From assembly GCA_050173895.1 (NCBI GenBank), contig JBFXKJ010000004.1, forward strand, positions 1 through 51,681: a stretch of 51,681 nt of DNA. Reading direction: 5' to 3'. This DNA comes from JBCFBK01 sp050173895 (GTDB taxonomy: Bacteria; Bacteroidota; Bacteroidia; Bacteroidales; Prolixibacteraceae). Made by a program: the position numbers and the translations under genes. Positions 39,826 to 49,498 of the stretch are shown here, piece by piece (within the stretch, counting starts at the first letter, position 1; every line of letters begins with the position of its first letter). The notes under the pieces are model-generated. The model did no database searches, was not told the origin of the DNA, and saw only the letters and a program-made list of their open reading frames with translations.

Positions 39826-42771
39826 ATGGAGAAGACCTATTGGAGAAGCCTGGAAGAACTGGAAAACCCGAAAGCCCTCCGGATCAGGGAGGCCCGGGAG
39901 GAAGCCAGACAAAAAAGCCTTCTTTATAAACCGGATGAAAATGAACCCGGAAATTCCCGGCGCGACTTTCTAAAGACACTTGGCTTCAGCCTGGCGGCAA
40001 CAGCCTTGCTTAGTGGCTGTGAACGCCCGGTGAATAAGGCTATTCCTTATCTGATCAAGCCCGAAGAGATCACGCCCGGACAGGCCAGTTATTATGCCTC
40101 GTCTTATTTCGATGCCGGTGATTACGGCAGTGTGGTGGTCAAGGTCAGGGACGGGCGCCCCATTAAGATCGAGGGGAATGAACTCAGTTCGGTCACCGGT
40201 CAGGGGACCACTGCCAGGATCCAGGCCTCGATCCTGAACTTGTATGACGGTTCCCGTTACAAAGGACCTCTTTTCAATGAAAAGGAGATTAGCTGGCAGG
40301 ATGCCGACCGGGACATCATCAGTGCCCTCAACGGCATCAGACAGAAAAACGGACGGCTGGTCCTGCTTACACAGACCATTATTTCTCCTTCCGCCAGGGA
40401 AGTGATCGCGCGATTCCTCGAGGCCTTCCCAACGGCGCAGTGGGTTCAGTACGATGCGGTATCGGCATCAGGAATGCTCACTGCCAACAGCAAGAGTTTT
40501 GGTGTCCGGGCCATTCCCGACTATCGTTTTGACAAGGCAAAAGTGGTTGTCAGTTTCGGAGCCGATTTTCTGGGTACCTGGCTTTCCCCTGTTGAATACA
40601 CCAGACGGTACACCGATGCCAGGAAGCTGGATAAGGGGCAACGGGAAATGCTGCGCCATTATCAATTCGAAGCGGCCATGTCGCTTACCGGCTCCAATGC
40701 CGATGTCCGCTTTCCTGTCAAACCTTCCGAAGAGGCGGGTATCGTTCTCTCCCTGTATAACGCCATCGCCGCAGCAAAAGGAGCAGAGCAGTTTAACGGC
40801 GTCAACTCCGGCGTCGATGTGTCAGCCCTTGCCGGGGAACTTTTGGAGAACCCGGGAAAGTCGGTCATCATATCGGGCAGCAATGACGAGAGTGTCCAGT
40901 TGCTGGTGAACGGCATCAACCAGTTGCTTGGAAATTACGGGCAGACGATTCTTTGGGAACCGGCCCTGCTTACCCGGCAGGGAACCGACCAGGAAATGAA
41001 ATCCGTTGTCGCCGGAATACTCGCGGGAAATGTGGATGGCCTGCTGGTTTGGGGGCCTAATCCGGTCTACGATTATCCGGAAGGGGAAAAACTGGCCGAA
41101 GCAATACAAAAGATGAAACTTGCGGTCTCTTTTTCAGAACGCCGCGATGAAACAGCCCGGGCATGCCGGTATGTGCTTCCCGAACCGAATTACCTGGAGT
41201 CGTGGAATGACCTGGAGCCAAAAACAGGCTATTACAGCCTTGCCCAGCCCACCGTCTCCCGGTTATTTAACTCCCGCAGTGCAGAGGAAGGCCTGATGGC
41301 CTGGTCCGGGCAGCAGGGTACCTGGGAAGATTTTATCCGGCAGCGCTGGCAAACCGAACTTTTTACCCGCCAGTCGGAATATGCCGATCCGGTGTTGTTC
41401 TGGAACTATACCCTTCAGAAAGGAGTGTTTGAACCGGGAAATGCCCTGGCCGCCGCGTGGGAGCCTTCAGCGCTTCGGGCCGCGGCAGGCTCGCTCACCG
41501 GAGCAAAAGAGGAAATCGAAGTGGTATTGTATGAGAGCATCGCCATCGGGAACGGGAAATATGCCAATAACCCATGGCTGCAGGAATTACCCGATCCCCT
41601 GGCCAAGATCAGTTGGGACAATTTTGCGTCTGTGCCGGTGTCGTTCGCAATGGAGAAAGGGCTGGAAAACGAACAGGTCATCTCGGTGAACGGTATTGAA
41701 CTGCCGGTGTTTGTCCAGCCCGGGCAGGCTGAAGGCACCATTGCCGTAGCACTGGGTTACGGACGTGAACACGCCGGAAAGGTAGGCGACGGAATCGGCG
41801 TGAATATGTTCCCCTTTGTTCCCGAATACAACGGGCAGCGGCAGTACTACCTGACCGGAGCCCGCATTGAAGTGGCAGCCGGGAAGACCTACCCCCTGGC
41901 GTTGTCACAAACCCACCATTCGATGGAGGGACGCGCCATTGTGCGGGAAACGACCCTGAACGATTACCTCATTAAACCCGATTCGGGCAATGAAATGCAC
42001 GAGGAGTTTGAAAAGAAACACGTCACCCTTTATCCGGAACGACAGTTCCCGGCCCACCACTGGGGTATGGCCGTCGACCTGAACTCCTGTACGGGCTGCG
42101 GAGCCTGTACCATCGGGTGCCAGGCGGAGAACAACATCCCGGTGATCGGAAAAGAGCAGGTGCGTAACCGGCGTATCATGCACTGGATTCGCATTGACCG
42201 CTATTTCTCAGGCGATACCGGCAAACCCGAAGTTACCTATCAGCCGGTGATGTGCCAGCATTGCGACAATGCGCCCTGCGAAAACGTATGCCCGGTGGCC
42301 GCAACTCCCCACAGCTCGGAAGGACTGAACCAGATGGCTTATAATCGCTGTGTGGGGACCAAATACTGTATTAACAACTGTCCGTACCGGGTCAGGCGCT
42401 TCAACTGGTTTAAGTATGTGGACAACGACAAGTTCGATTATCATGCCAACAACGACCTGGGCAGGATGGTGCTCAATCCTGATGTCACCGTTCGCTCGAG
42501 GGGTGTGGTCGAAAAGTGTACCATGTGCGTGCAGCGCATTCAGGAGAAAAAGCAACAGGCCAAGATCGAAGGGCGCATGGTCATGGAGGGCGAGATTAAA
42601 ACCGCCTGCCAGCAGGCCTGTCCCGGGAATGCCATTGTTTTCGGCGACCTGAACAATCCGGAGAGCCGGATCAGCAAATTGTTTAAAGATAAACGAAACT
42701 ACCACCTGCTCGAAGAATTGCATACCCTTCCGTCGGTGGGATATTTGACGAAAGTGAGGAATAAAGCCTGA
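39826..42771 (+). CDS. actB: Alternative complex III subunit B, MoCo-like/iron-sulphur fusion
   Basis: Large periplasmic subunit, 981 residues from ATG 39826 (a TTG one codon earlier is unlikely). Twin-arginine signal SRRDFLKTLGFSLAATALLSGC at 44-65 (in parts RR45-46; lipobox-like C65). Residues about 80-750 form a molybdopterin-oxidoreductase-like domain that in ACIII has lost its cofactor. The C-terminal 230 residues carry four iron-sulphur motifs: CTGCGACTIGC, CQHCDNAPCENVCP, CVGTKYCINNCP and CTMC...CQQACP; the third has an irregular spacing, consistent with the 3Fe-4S and 4Fe-4S set known in ACIII. It transfers electrons from the quinol site to ActA and ActE. Confidence 0.96.
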   Translation: MEKTYWRSLEELENPKALRIREAREEARQKSLLYKPDENEPGNSRRDFLKTLGFSLAATALLSGCERPVNKAIPYLIKPEEITPGQASYYASSYFDAGDYGSVVVKVRDGRPIKIEGNELSSVTGQGTTARIQASILNLYDGSRYKGPLFNEKEISWQDADRDIISALNGIRQKNGRLVLLTQTIISPSAREVIARFLEAFPTAQWVQYDAVSASGMLTANSKSFGVRAIPDYRFDKAKVVVSFGADFLGTWLSPVEYTRRYTDARKLDKGQREMLRHYQFEAAMSLTGSNADVRFPVKPSEEAGIVLSLYNAIAAAKGAEQFNGVNSGVDVSALAGELLENPGKSVIISGSNDESVQLLVNGINQLLGNYGQTILWEPALLTRQGTDQEMKSVVAGILAGNVDGLLVWGPNPVYDYPEGEKLAEAIQKMKLAVSFSERRDETARACRYVLPEPNYLESWNDLEPKTGYYSLAQPTVSRLFNSRSAEEGLMAWSGQQGTWEDFIRQRWQTELFTRQSEYADPVLFWNYTLQKGVFEPGNALAAAWEPSALRAAAGSLTGAKEEIEVVLYESIAIGNGKYANNPWLQELPDPLAKISWDNFASVPVSFAMEKGLENEQVISVNGIELPVFVQPGQAEGTIAVALGYGREHAGKVGDGIGVNMFPFVPEYNGQRQYYLTGARIEVAAGKTYPLALSQTHHSMEGRAIVRETTLNDYLIKPDSGNEMHEEFEKKHVTLYPERQFPAHHWGMAVDLNSCTGCGACTIGCQAENNIPVIGKEQVRNRRIMHWIRIDRYFSGDTGKPEVTYQPVMCQHCDNAPCENVCPVAATPHSSEGLNQMAYNRCVGTKYCINNCPYRVRRFNWFKYVDNDKFDYHANNDLGRMVLNPDVTVRSRGVVEKCTMCVQRIQEKKQQAKIEGRMVMEGEIKTACQQACPGNAIVFGDLNNPESRISKLFKDKRNYHLLEELHTLPSVGYLTKVRNKA

Positions 42772-42787
42772 TAATTGACAGACGCGT

Positions 42788-44281
42788 ATGTATAACTTAA
42801 AGATCAGAGGACGGCATATCAAGGGAGATAAATCCCTGGGGCAGATTTCAACCGAAATCCTGGCCCCGATCGATGCCAAAGCGCCGTTGTGGTGGTCGGC
42901 AGCACTGACTGTCAGTCTGCTGCTGTTCGGCTGGGGTATTTACAGCATGTATATCACCGTTACCCAGGGCATCGGAACCTGGGGAGTGAACAATACGGTA
43001 GGATGGGGATGGGCCATCATCAATTTCGTATGGTGGATCGGTATCGGACATGCCGGCACCGCTTTTTCCATTTTTCTCCTGATCCTCCGGCAAACATGGC
43101 GAACGGCGATCAACAGGGCTGCCGAGGCGATGACCGTGGTAGCCGTGGGCTGTGCCGCACTTTTCCCCTTGCTGCACATGGGACGCCCCTGGCTGTTTTT
43201 CTTTATTTTCCCGTACCCCAATACCAGGGGACCGCTGTGGGTCAACTTTAACTCGCCCCTTTTCTGGGACTTTGTTGCCATTTCGGCTTACCTGCTCATC
43301 TCGGCCAGCTTCTGGTATTTCGGCATGGTGCCCGACTTTGCGACCATCCGCGACACCACCACCTCAAAAATTAAAAAGGCGGTTTACGGCTTCTTCTCCT
43401 TCGGATGGACGGGCTCCTCGAAAGAGTGGCTCCGGTTCGAAGCCCTTAGTTTCGTTCTTGGCGGAATCGCTGCCGTGCTGGTTGTTTCGGTACACTCGAT
43501 CGTTTCGACCGACTTCGCTGTCGCGGTTGAGCCGGGCTGGCACACCACCATCTTTCCGCCTTATTTTGTGGTGGGGGCTATTTTCTCGGGTTTTGCCATG
43601 GTTCTCACCCTGGTGACCCTGATGCGCAAGCTCTATAAGATGGACGACTTTATTACGGACTCACATGTGGATGCAGTGTGCCGGGTACTGATCTTCATCT
43701 CACTGATCATGGGAACGGCATACCTCACAGAGATATTCATGGCCTGGTACTCAGGATCCACCTACGAGATTTATACATTTTTCAAAAACAGGATCTTTGG
43801 CGAATATGCCTTTCAGTTTTGGGCGATGTTCGTCTTCAATGCACTGGTTCCGCAATTGTTTTGGTTTAAGGCCGTACGCAGCCGCTTGTGGGTTGTGTTT
43901 GTCATTTCGATTCTGATCAATATCGGAATGTGGTACGAACGTTTCAATATTGTGGTAACATCGCTCAGTCACAACTACATTCCGGCCAACTGGGCCAGTT
44001 ATTCGCCCACCATCGTTGAGATCGGACTATTTGTGGGGACGCTGGGAATGTTCACAGCCGGCTGTCTCCTGTTTTTCCGCTACATCCCGATGATTGCCGT
44101 GTCGGAAGTGAAAAGCGTGGCCAAACACGACCGGGAACAAGACCTGACCCGGTTTTTATCGCACGAACCGACTTATGTCCCGCACGACACAGCGGGCCTC
44201 AGCCGGAGTGAGGCCGGTAAACAAACGACCCGGGGAACATCGCCGGAGCTTCCGGAGAACGAAAGGACAAATAAATCATAA
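42788..44281 (+). CDS. actC: Alternative complex III subunit C, NrfD/PsrC-like
   Basis: Quinol-binding integral membrane subunit of 497 residues with about ten helices. NrfD-like features: WWIGIGHAGTAFSIFLLILRQ with the conserved His near residue 84, HMGRPWLFFF, and VHSIVSTDFAVAVEPGWH in the middle. The C-terminal 60 residues are polar and of low complexity (GKQTTRGTSPELPENER). It starts 16 bases after actB and ends 12 bases before actD. ActC and ActF are distant homologues that pack together in the complex. Confidence 0.96.
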   Translation: MYNLKIRGRHIKGDKSLGQISTEILAPIDAKAPLWWSAALTVSLLLFGWGIYSMYITVTQGIGTWGVNNTVGWGWAIINFVWWIGIGHAGTAFSIFLLILRQTWRTAINRAAEAMTVVAVGCAALFPLLHMGRPWLFFFIFPYPNTRGPLWVNFNSPLFWDFVAISAYLLISASFWYFGMVPDFATIRDTTTSKIKKAVYGFFSFGWTGSSKEWLRFEALSFVLGGIAAVLVVSVHSIVSTDFAVAVEPGWHTTIFPPYFVVGAIFSGFAMVLTLVTLMRKLYKMDDFITDSHVDAVCRVLIFISLIMGTAYLTEIFMAWYSGSTYEIYTFFKNRIFGEYAFQFWAMFVFNALVPQLFWFKAVRSRLWVVFVISILINIGMWYERFNIVVTSLSHNYIPANWASYSPTIVEIGLFVGTLGMFTAGCLLFFRYIPMIAVSEVKSVAKHDREQDLTRFLSHEPTYVPHDTAGLSRSEAGKQTTRGTSPELPENERTNKS

Positions 44282-44293
44282 AACCGGAGAGAG

Positions 44294-44818
44294 ATGAAAT
44301 ACATGATAGGCGTTTTTAATGATGAATTTGACCTGCTGAAGGCTTTTGACCAGGTCAGGGCAAAGGGAGGCAGGATCGAAGAGGTTTTCACGCCATACCC
44401 CGTACATGATGTCATTGTCCGGATGGGGCAGAAAACCCGTATCAGTCACGCGGCTTTTTTTTACGGCCTTTTCGGAGCGATCTCTCTTTTGGGATTCATG
44501 TACTTTGCTTCGGTAATCAGTTGGCCCTTGAATTTCGGAGGCAAACCAACCAATGCATTCCCGTCTTTTTTAGTGGTAACAATCGTCGGTACGATCCTGA
44601 TCGTCACCCTGCTGACTCTTTTTACCTTTTCGGCACGGGCAAAGATTTTTCCGGGAAAGACACCGATTATCGTTGACCCGCGGGCAACGAACGATAAATT
44701 TATCCTGGTTGTCGACTCCACCGATCCCGGATTTCAATCTGAAACCATCGAGAAATTATTAAAGGAAAACGGAGCCGCTGAAGTTTATCTTTATGAGGGC
44801 CCGGTTGCAAATCAATAA
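44294..44818 (+). CDS. actD: Alternative complex III subunit D
   Basis: Membrane subunit of 174 residues with an N-terminal soluble region of about 55 residues (DEFDLLKAFDQVRAKGG, FTPYPVHDV), two helices (about 60-80 and 98-116) and a C-terminal soluble part (VVDSTDPGFQSETIEKLL, with GAAEVYLYEG). This DUF3341 layout is the ActD standard. It overlaps nothing: the actE ATG lies four bases past its stop. Confidence 0.95.
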   Translation: MKYMIGVFNDEFDLLKAFDQVRAKGGRIEEVFTPYPVHDVIVRMGQKTRISHAAFFYGLFGAISLLGFMYFASVISWPLNFGGKPTNAFPSFLVVTIVGTILIVTLLTLFTFSARAKIFPGKTPIIVDPRATNDKFILVVDSTDPGFQSETIEKLLKENGAAEVYLYEGPVANQ

Positions 44819-44822
44819 GACT

Positions 44823-45386
44823 ATGAACCCGAAAAACGGACTTTTCTTCGCACTGATCCTGCTGATTTCTGTTGCTTGCGACAGAAACAGGAACACCACA
44901 GGCTGGCAGTATTTCGACGATATGGTGAGTTCCCCGGCTTACGAGACCTACACCCGGAACGGAAATTTTCCTGACGGAAAAACCATGCAGCCTCCGGTGA
45001 AAGGTACCATTCCCCGGGGCTTCATGAAATATCCTTATGAGAAGAATGACGAGGACAGAATAAAGGCGGGGATGACGCTGAAAAATCCCCTTGAGCTGAA
45101 TACCACCAATCTGGAGAGAGGAAAAAAAATCTACTCCGTGTATTGTTCGAGCTGTCACGGCAGCCAGGGAGACGGGCAGGGGTTTTTGTTTACTTCGAAG
45201 AAGTACCCTTTTCCGCCTGCCAACCTTCTTTCCGAAAAGATGAGGAATGTACCCGACGGCGAAATTTACCACGTCATTTCAGTTGGATGGGGGATCATGG
45301 CCGAACATGGCTCCATGATCAGACCGGACGACCGCTGGAAGGCCGTCCTGTATATCCGGAACAGCTTACAGGCAAACCGCGAATGA
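44823..45386 (+). CDS. actE: Alternative complex III subunit E, monohaem lipoprotein cytochrome c
   Basis: A 187-residue lipoprotein from ATG 44823: lipobox SVAC with C19 as the lipid site, then a polar stretch with MVSSPAYETY and a class-I cytochrome c domain with CSSCH at 108-112 and HGSQGDGQG after it. A Met in EHGSMI near 160-165 is the likely distal ligand. It offers a second electron exit in ACIII beside ActA. The frame extends upstream into actD but only as noise. Confidence 0.95.
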   Translation: MNPKNGLFFALILLISVACDRNRNTTGWQYFDDMVSSPAYETYTRNGNFPDGKTMQPPVKGTIPRGFMKYPYEKNDEDRIKAGMTLKNPLELNTTNLERGKKIYSVYCSSCHGSQGDGQGFLFTSKKYPFPPANLLSEKMRNVPDGEIYHVISVGWGIMAEHGSMIRPDDRWKAVLYIRNSLQANRE

Positions 45387-45438
45387 CAGTTGCAGATGTT
45401 GAATACAGAAAAGTTGAACAGAATAACACACGCTTCCT

Positions 45439-46605
45439 ATGATTGACGAAAAATTCATCGTTCCCCGGAAACTGGCACTTCTAAGCTATGTTTTAATGGC
45501 TGTCGGACTTGTCTCGTTTATTGCCGGCTTTGTCCTGAGTCCTGCACGGACCTGGGCCAATTACCTGCTTAATAATTACTACTTCGTATCCCTGGCAATC
45601 GGAGCAGCTTTCTTTATCAGCCTTCAATACATTTCCCAGTCGGGCTGGTCGGCGGCATTCAAGCGAATCCCCGAAGCCATGGCGGCCTATATCCCTTTTG
45701 GCGCCGTGTTCTTTGTCCTGCTTGTTTTTGGCGTCCACCACCTGTATGAATGGTCACATGAGGAGGCGGTTGCGAATGATCCTCTGATTGCGCATAAAGC
45801 ACCTTACCTGAATGCGCCCTTCTTCCTGATCCGGATCATCATTTTTTTTGCCTTATGGATCCTGCTTACAAAGATGTTGAGACGAGCCTCGCTGCGGGAG
45901 GATGCCGAAGGCGGAACAGCCTCATTTTATAAATCAGAACACCTGTCAAGGATCTTTATCTTCGTGGTGGCGATCACTTTTTCTGCCTTCTCGATCGATA
46001 TGCTGTTGTCGCTCGAAGTGCACTGGTTCAGCACGATCTATGCAGCAAAGATGTTCGTATCGGCTTTTCTTCATGGCTCCGCCGTTATCGCCCTGATCGT
46101 GATCATCCTGAATAAAACAGGTTATCTGAAACTGCTCAACCGCTCCCATCTGCACGACTTCACCCGTTATATCTTCATGCTGTCCATTATCTGGGGCTAT
46201 TTCACCTTCGCCCAGTTCATGCTGATCTGGTATGGAAATATACCCGAAGAAACAATTTTCTATGTTCGCCGCAGTGAGGGCGTATATGAAGTCCTTTTCT
46301 ATCTGAGCATCGTCCTTAACTGGCTGCTTCCTTTTCTGTTCCTGATGCCCCGGAGTTCTTCCAGAAGCCGGATGGTCATGACGCCGGTCATTATCCTGCT
46401 CATGATCGGACAATACGTGGAACTGTATTATGAGATCTGGCCCATTGCTGCCGGACCCGATGCGGGTTTTGGCTTGCTTGAAATCGGCTCTTTTCTGGGC
46501 TATGCCGGTCTGTTTATATGGGTGGTGGTTACCTGGCTGGCAAAAGCCAGACTTATTCCTGTGAATCATCCGTATCTGCAGGAAAGTCTCAATCACCATT
46601 TTTAA
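45439..46605 (+). CDS. actF: Alternative complex III subunit F, NrfD-like
   Basis: Second NrfD-like membrane subunit, 388 residues, about ten helices. Typical motifs: GWSAAFKRIPEAMAAYIPFG, HHLYEWSH with conserved His residues near 97-104, KAPYLNAPFFLIR, FSAFSIDMLLSLEVHWFSTI and YFTFAQFMLIWYGNIPEET (in parts). It ends the act operon, 52 bases after actE, with a strong bidirectional terminator behind it. The oxidase operon lies beyond on the opposite strand. Confidence 0.96.
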   Translation: MIDEKFIVPRKLALLSYVLMAVGLVSFIAGFVLSPARTWANYLLNNYYFVSLAIGAAFFISLQYISQSGWSAAFKRIPEAMAAYIPFGAVFFVLLVFGVHHLYEWSHEEAVANDPLIAHKAPYLNAPFFLIRIIIFFALWILLTKMLRRASLREDAEGGTASFYKSEHLSRIFIFVVAITFSAFSIDMLLSLEVHWFSTIYAAKMFVSAFLHGSAVIALIVIILNKTGYLKLLNRSHLHDFTRYIFMLSIIWGYFTFAQFMLIWYGNIPEETIFYVRRSEGVYEVLFYLSIVLNWLLPFLFLMPRSSSRSRMVMTPVIILLMIGQYVELYYEIWPIAAGPDAGFGLLEIGSFLGYAGLFIWVVVTWLAKARLIPVNHPYLQESLNHHF

Positions 46606-46607
46606 GC

Positions 46608-46645
46608 ACAAAGAAAGGTGTGATTCGTTTCACACCTTTCTTTTG
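46608..46645. terminator. Bidirectional terminator between actF and the minus-strand genes
   Basis: AAAGAAAGGTGTGA (46610-46623) pairs perfectly with its complement at 46630-46643 around a six-base loop, with T runs on both outer sides. It serves the act operon and the convergent small gene. Confidence 0.92.
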
Positions 46646-46650
46646 CAGCC

Positions 46651-47028
46651 TTATTTGCGTTTCTTTAACTGAGACAAAGTTTGTTTCCCGCTTTCGATGA
46701 TCGGTTTCAGTTTGATCAGCAACCGAACACCTGCTGAATCGTTCAGATGGATGATACTGACTTCGGCGGGCTTGTAGCCGTTCAGGCTTACCGACAAATC
46801 GCCGCTTTTTTCGGGAACATTCCATAAGCGGAATTCCCCTTTTTCGTTTGTGATGGTCCCCAGCGGATTTACCAGCCCCGGGATGCAGACATTGACCCCG
46901 TATAAAGGCGCCTGCGTCACTTCGTCAATGACCTTCCCCCAGATGGTCTTTGTCGGGTCTTTCCCGGTAAAGGAAATTAAAAAAGGCAGAACCATCAGGC
47001 TTAAGATAATAATGATCGCTGTTTTCAT
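46651..47028 (-). CDS. Secreted carboxypeptidase-regulatory-like domain protein
   Basis: A 125-residue exported protein: signal peptide (about 1-21), then one beta-sandwich of the CarboxypepD_reg-like type (WGKVIDEVTQAPLYGVNVCIPG, in parts, and TITNEKGEFRLWNVP, LSVSLNGYK), the domain found at the N-terminus of TonB receptors. Here it stands alone with a basic tail (LSQLKKRK). A free adaptor or structural role is possible; function is unknown. It shares the terminator with actF and lies 144 bases after the HMA gene. Confidence 0.8.
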   Translation of the reverse strand: MKTAIIIILSLMVLPFLISFTGKDPTKTIWGKVIDEVTQAPLYGVNVCIPGLVNPLGTITNEKGEFRLWNVPEKSGDLSVSLNGYKPAEVSIIHLNDSAGVRLLIKLKPIIESGKQTLSQLKKRK

Positions 47029-47172
47029 GGAAGAACTGTTTCTGTTTGTTTCTGTCTGTTGGCAATCTTTAAGCCAGATTCAATTCATCAGCAAAAGGTT
47101 GCGTTGCTGATACTTATTCAGGGAAATTCCCTTTTGTTAAAAACTACCGGGAGATGAGATCAACCCTTCCTG

Positions 47173-47487
47173 TCACTGGTTTTGGACGACCTTGTAGCCA
47201 CGCTTTTCAATGGCGGCAACAATCTCTTCTTCACCTGTCCCGGACGGATCAAAACGAATACGGGTGGTAGAATCTTCATAATTCGCTTCAACCGCATCAA
47301 TGCCCTTGAGCTCTTCAACTCCTTTTTTGATCGACTCCTCACAGTGATCGCAGGTCATCCCTTCAACTTTATAAGTCACTTCACGGATAGCTGTCTGGCT
47401 GGCGGAAGGTGTTTCAACTTTTTGTTTCGGCGAGCAGGCTCCGGCGATTACACTGAGTACAACTAATGTACGAAATATTATTTTCAT
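47173..47487 (-). CDS. Heavy-metal-associated (HMA) domain lipoprotein
   Basis: A 104-residue lipoprotein: signal with lipobox IAGAC (C18), a short linker, and one HMA ferredoxin-like domain (about 34-102) with metal site C46-x2-C49 in GMTCDHCEES and the family end GYKVV. HMA domains carry Cu(I) or similar ions. It lies downstream of ctaB on the same strand, 185 bases away, so a role in copper delivery to the oxidase is suggested by position, not shown. Confidence 0.88.
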   Translation of the reverse strand: MKIIFRTLVVLSVIAGACSPKQKVETPSASQTAIREVTYKVEGMTCDHCEESIKKGVEELKGIDAVEANYEDSTTRIRFDPSGTGEEEIVAAIEKRGYKVVQNQ

Positions 47488-47672
47488 AATACAAGCATTA
47501 AATTATAAATTTTCGTTTCTTTTATGTAAAAAAAACATGAACATGAAATAAGCGATGGTTCGTCAGGCAGGCTAAAGGGTGACGAACGGTTCCCCGGCCT
47601 GTTTGGGTCGAAGGGGCCTTGAAGCCCCCGCAGCCTGTTTGTAGCGCTATAACAGCGGGGCCGTTTAAAAGT
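47488..47672. other. Intergenic region between ctaB and the HMA gene
   Basis: No gene seen. GC-rich runs after ctaB (about 47590-47665) could fold but show no clear T-run terminator; the part before the HMA gene is AT-rich and may hold its promoter. Confidence 0.35.
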
Positions 47673-48551
47673 TCACACGTGGTAGAGGATACTGTCGGTG
47701 ATCAGGGCTATCATCATAAAGAGATAGAGGAAGTTGAGCTTGAAGAAAGCCGGCCTGACCTGCAGGTCCTTGCGGACAAGCAACTGGACGGAAAGCGAGA
47801 AAAGCAGGTAGAAAACATACAGGATCAGCAGGAACATGACCGTTTCGCCTTTCAGGACATGCAAGGCAATAACCATGGCGCTGGCGATGGTGGCCAGGAT
47901 CCAGGTGAATGTGAGTCGTTTGATTTGATTTTCACTGAAAATGTCATTCAGGCTTGGGTATCCCGCCAGTTTGTATTCATGGCCGAACATGAGCAGGAGC
48001 AGCCAGAAGTGTGGGATCTGCCCGATAAAGAAGAAAACGGCCACCCAAAAGATGACAGGATCATTGATGGATCCTCCGGCGGCCATCCATCCGATATAGG
48101 GGGGAAGGGCGCCGACAAGCGAACCCGGCACCACGGCAAAGGCGGTGAGCTTTTTCAGCGGCGTGTAGAATGCGTTATAGGAGAGCAGGGTGATCAGGGC
48201 AGCCAGCCAGGCGAAGGCAGGGAAAAACCATAAGAGGATCAGGCTGCCGCTCAAAAAATAGGCGGCTGTAACTGCCAGCGCAAAGTTCACGCTGATCTTT
48301 CCCGAGGGGAGCGGCCGGTTTTTTGTCCGCGGCATCAACGCGTCGGTGTGCCGTTCCTGCAGATGGTTGATGGCGCCTGAACTGCACGACACCAGAAAAA
48401 CCCCGATGGCGAGCAGAAAGCCACGCAGACCGATTTGCCCGGTTTGAAGCGCATAGCCTGTAAGTGCAGACAACGCCACAGGAAATGAAATGCGGACTTT
48501 GCCAAGCTCCGTAATGATCTTAAGAGTAGATGTACGCCCTGTGCGGCCCAT
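47673..48551 (-). CDS. ctaB: Protohaem IX farnesyltransferase (haem O synthase)
   Basis: UbiA-family membrane prenyltransferase that makes haem O, the precursor of haem A for the oxidase. The 292 residues have about eight helices. The first active-site motif is INHLQERHTDALMPRTKNRP near 62-82 (in parts), matching CtaB with its RT--RP end; a second Asp-rich motif lies near the middle (GWMAAGGSINDP region). The start codon overlaps the coxB stop by one base (TAATG), showing translational coupling. No ctaA is in the window. Confidence 0.95.
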   Translation of the reverse strand: MGRTGRTSTLKIITELGKVRISFPVALSALTGYALQTGQIGLRGFLLAIGVFLVSCSSGAINHLQERHTDALMPRTKNRPLPSGKISVNFALAVTAAYFLSGSLILLWFFPAFAWLAALITLLSYNAFYTPLKKLTAFAVVPGSLVGALPPYIGWMAAGGSINDPVIFWVAVFFFIGQIPHFWLLLLMFGHEYKLAGYPSLNDIFSENQIKRLTFTWILATIASAMVIALHVLKGETVMFLLILYVFYLLFSLSVQLLVRKDLQVRPAFFKLNFLYLFMMIALITDSILYHV

Positions 48552-49498
48552 TATTTCAATGTTTTCAAATATTCAATGATGGCCGCGACGTCTTCATCGC
48601 TCAACTGCCCCTGGTAGGACTGCATCATGCCTTTGGTATAGCCTTCCACAACGTCTGCACCCGGATCATAGATCGAATGCTTAATATAGGCGTCGTCTGC
48701 AACAGCCTCCCGGGTCTGACCGCCCGTGTTCACCGTTCGGCTGGTTCCGTAAATGCCCTTGAAGGTGGGCCCCACAAGCTTCGACCCGTCAACCGTGTGG
48801 CAGGCAAAACAGCCGATGTTGGCCATGATCCTTTTCCCCGTTGCAGTGGGTGAATCGGTAACGGCTGCTGTTTGTGCAGTGGTGTCGGTATACCATTTGT
48901 CGAAAGCTTCTTCCGGCATCACTTTCACCCAGTTGTACATGTATGAATGCTGTAATCCACAGTATTCCGTGCAGAACAGTTCATAAACACCTTCCTTTCC
49001 CGAATTGAACCAGACAAACTGATCCCGCCCGGGAACGATATCCTGTTTCACACGAAATGCAGGTATATAGAGCGAATGAATAACGTCAACCGCTTCGAGA
49101 TTCAGCCTGACGGGCCGGTTCATCGGGACAAACAGCGTGTCTGTCTTTCTTCCGTTGTCATAGCCAAAGGTGAAATTCCACATCCGGGCTGTCACATCAA
49201 TCTCAAAACTGTCTTTGGGAGACTCCTTCATTGGCTTCCAGCCCGTCCATCCATAGTAGAACATGACCAGAACGAGGATGGTGGGAATGACCGTCCAGAT
49301 AATTTCCAGCGAGTGACTCCCTTTGATCTGCGTAGCCTTTGGATTTCTCTTGTTGTTATACCGGTAGATGAACCAGATCATCAGAATGGTAAGGCCAATC
49401 AGAAAGAAGAAGCAGATTGACAGGATGAAAAGGAACGTCCCGTCAACATCTGAGACGAAATTGGAAGCTTTTGTGGATGCTAAGATATACATAGTCAT
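48551..49498 (-). CDS. coxB: Cytochrome c oxidase subunit II with fused cytochrome c (caa3 type)
   Basis: Electron-entry subunit of the oxidase, 315 residues. Two membrane helices (about 22-46 and 64-85), the CuA domain with ligands H141, C176, E178, C180, H184 and M187 (CTEYCGLQHSYM), and a C-terminal cytochrome c domain with CFACH at 230-234 and a distal Met at 291 or 292. The fused haem marks a caa3 oxidase, able to take electrons directly from ACIII. The gene comes last among the structural subunits here; in most operons coxB is first. Confidence 0.96.
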   Translation of the reverse strand: MTMYILASTKASNFVSDVDGTFLFILSICFFFLIGLTILMIWFIYRYNNKRNPKATQIKGSHSLEIIWTVIPTILVLVMFYYGWTGWKPMKESPKDSFEIDVTARMWNFTFGYDNGRKTDTLFVPMNRPVRLNLEAVDVIHSLYIPAFRVKQDIVPGRDQFVWFNSGKEGVYELFCTEYCGLQHSYMYNWVKVMPEEAFDKWYTDTTAQTAAVTDSPTATGKRIMANIGCFACHTVDGSKLVGPTFKGIYGTSRTVNTGGQTREAVADDAYIKHSIYDPGADVVEGYTKGMMQSYQGQLSDEDVAAIIEYLKTLK

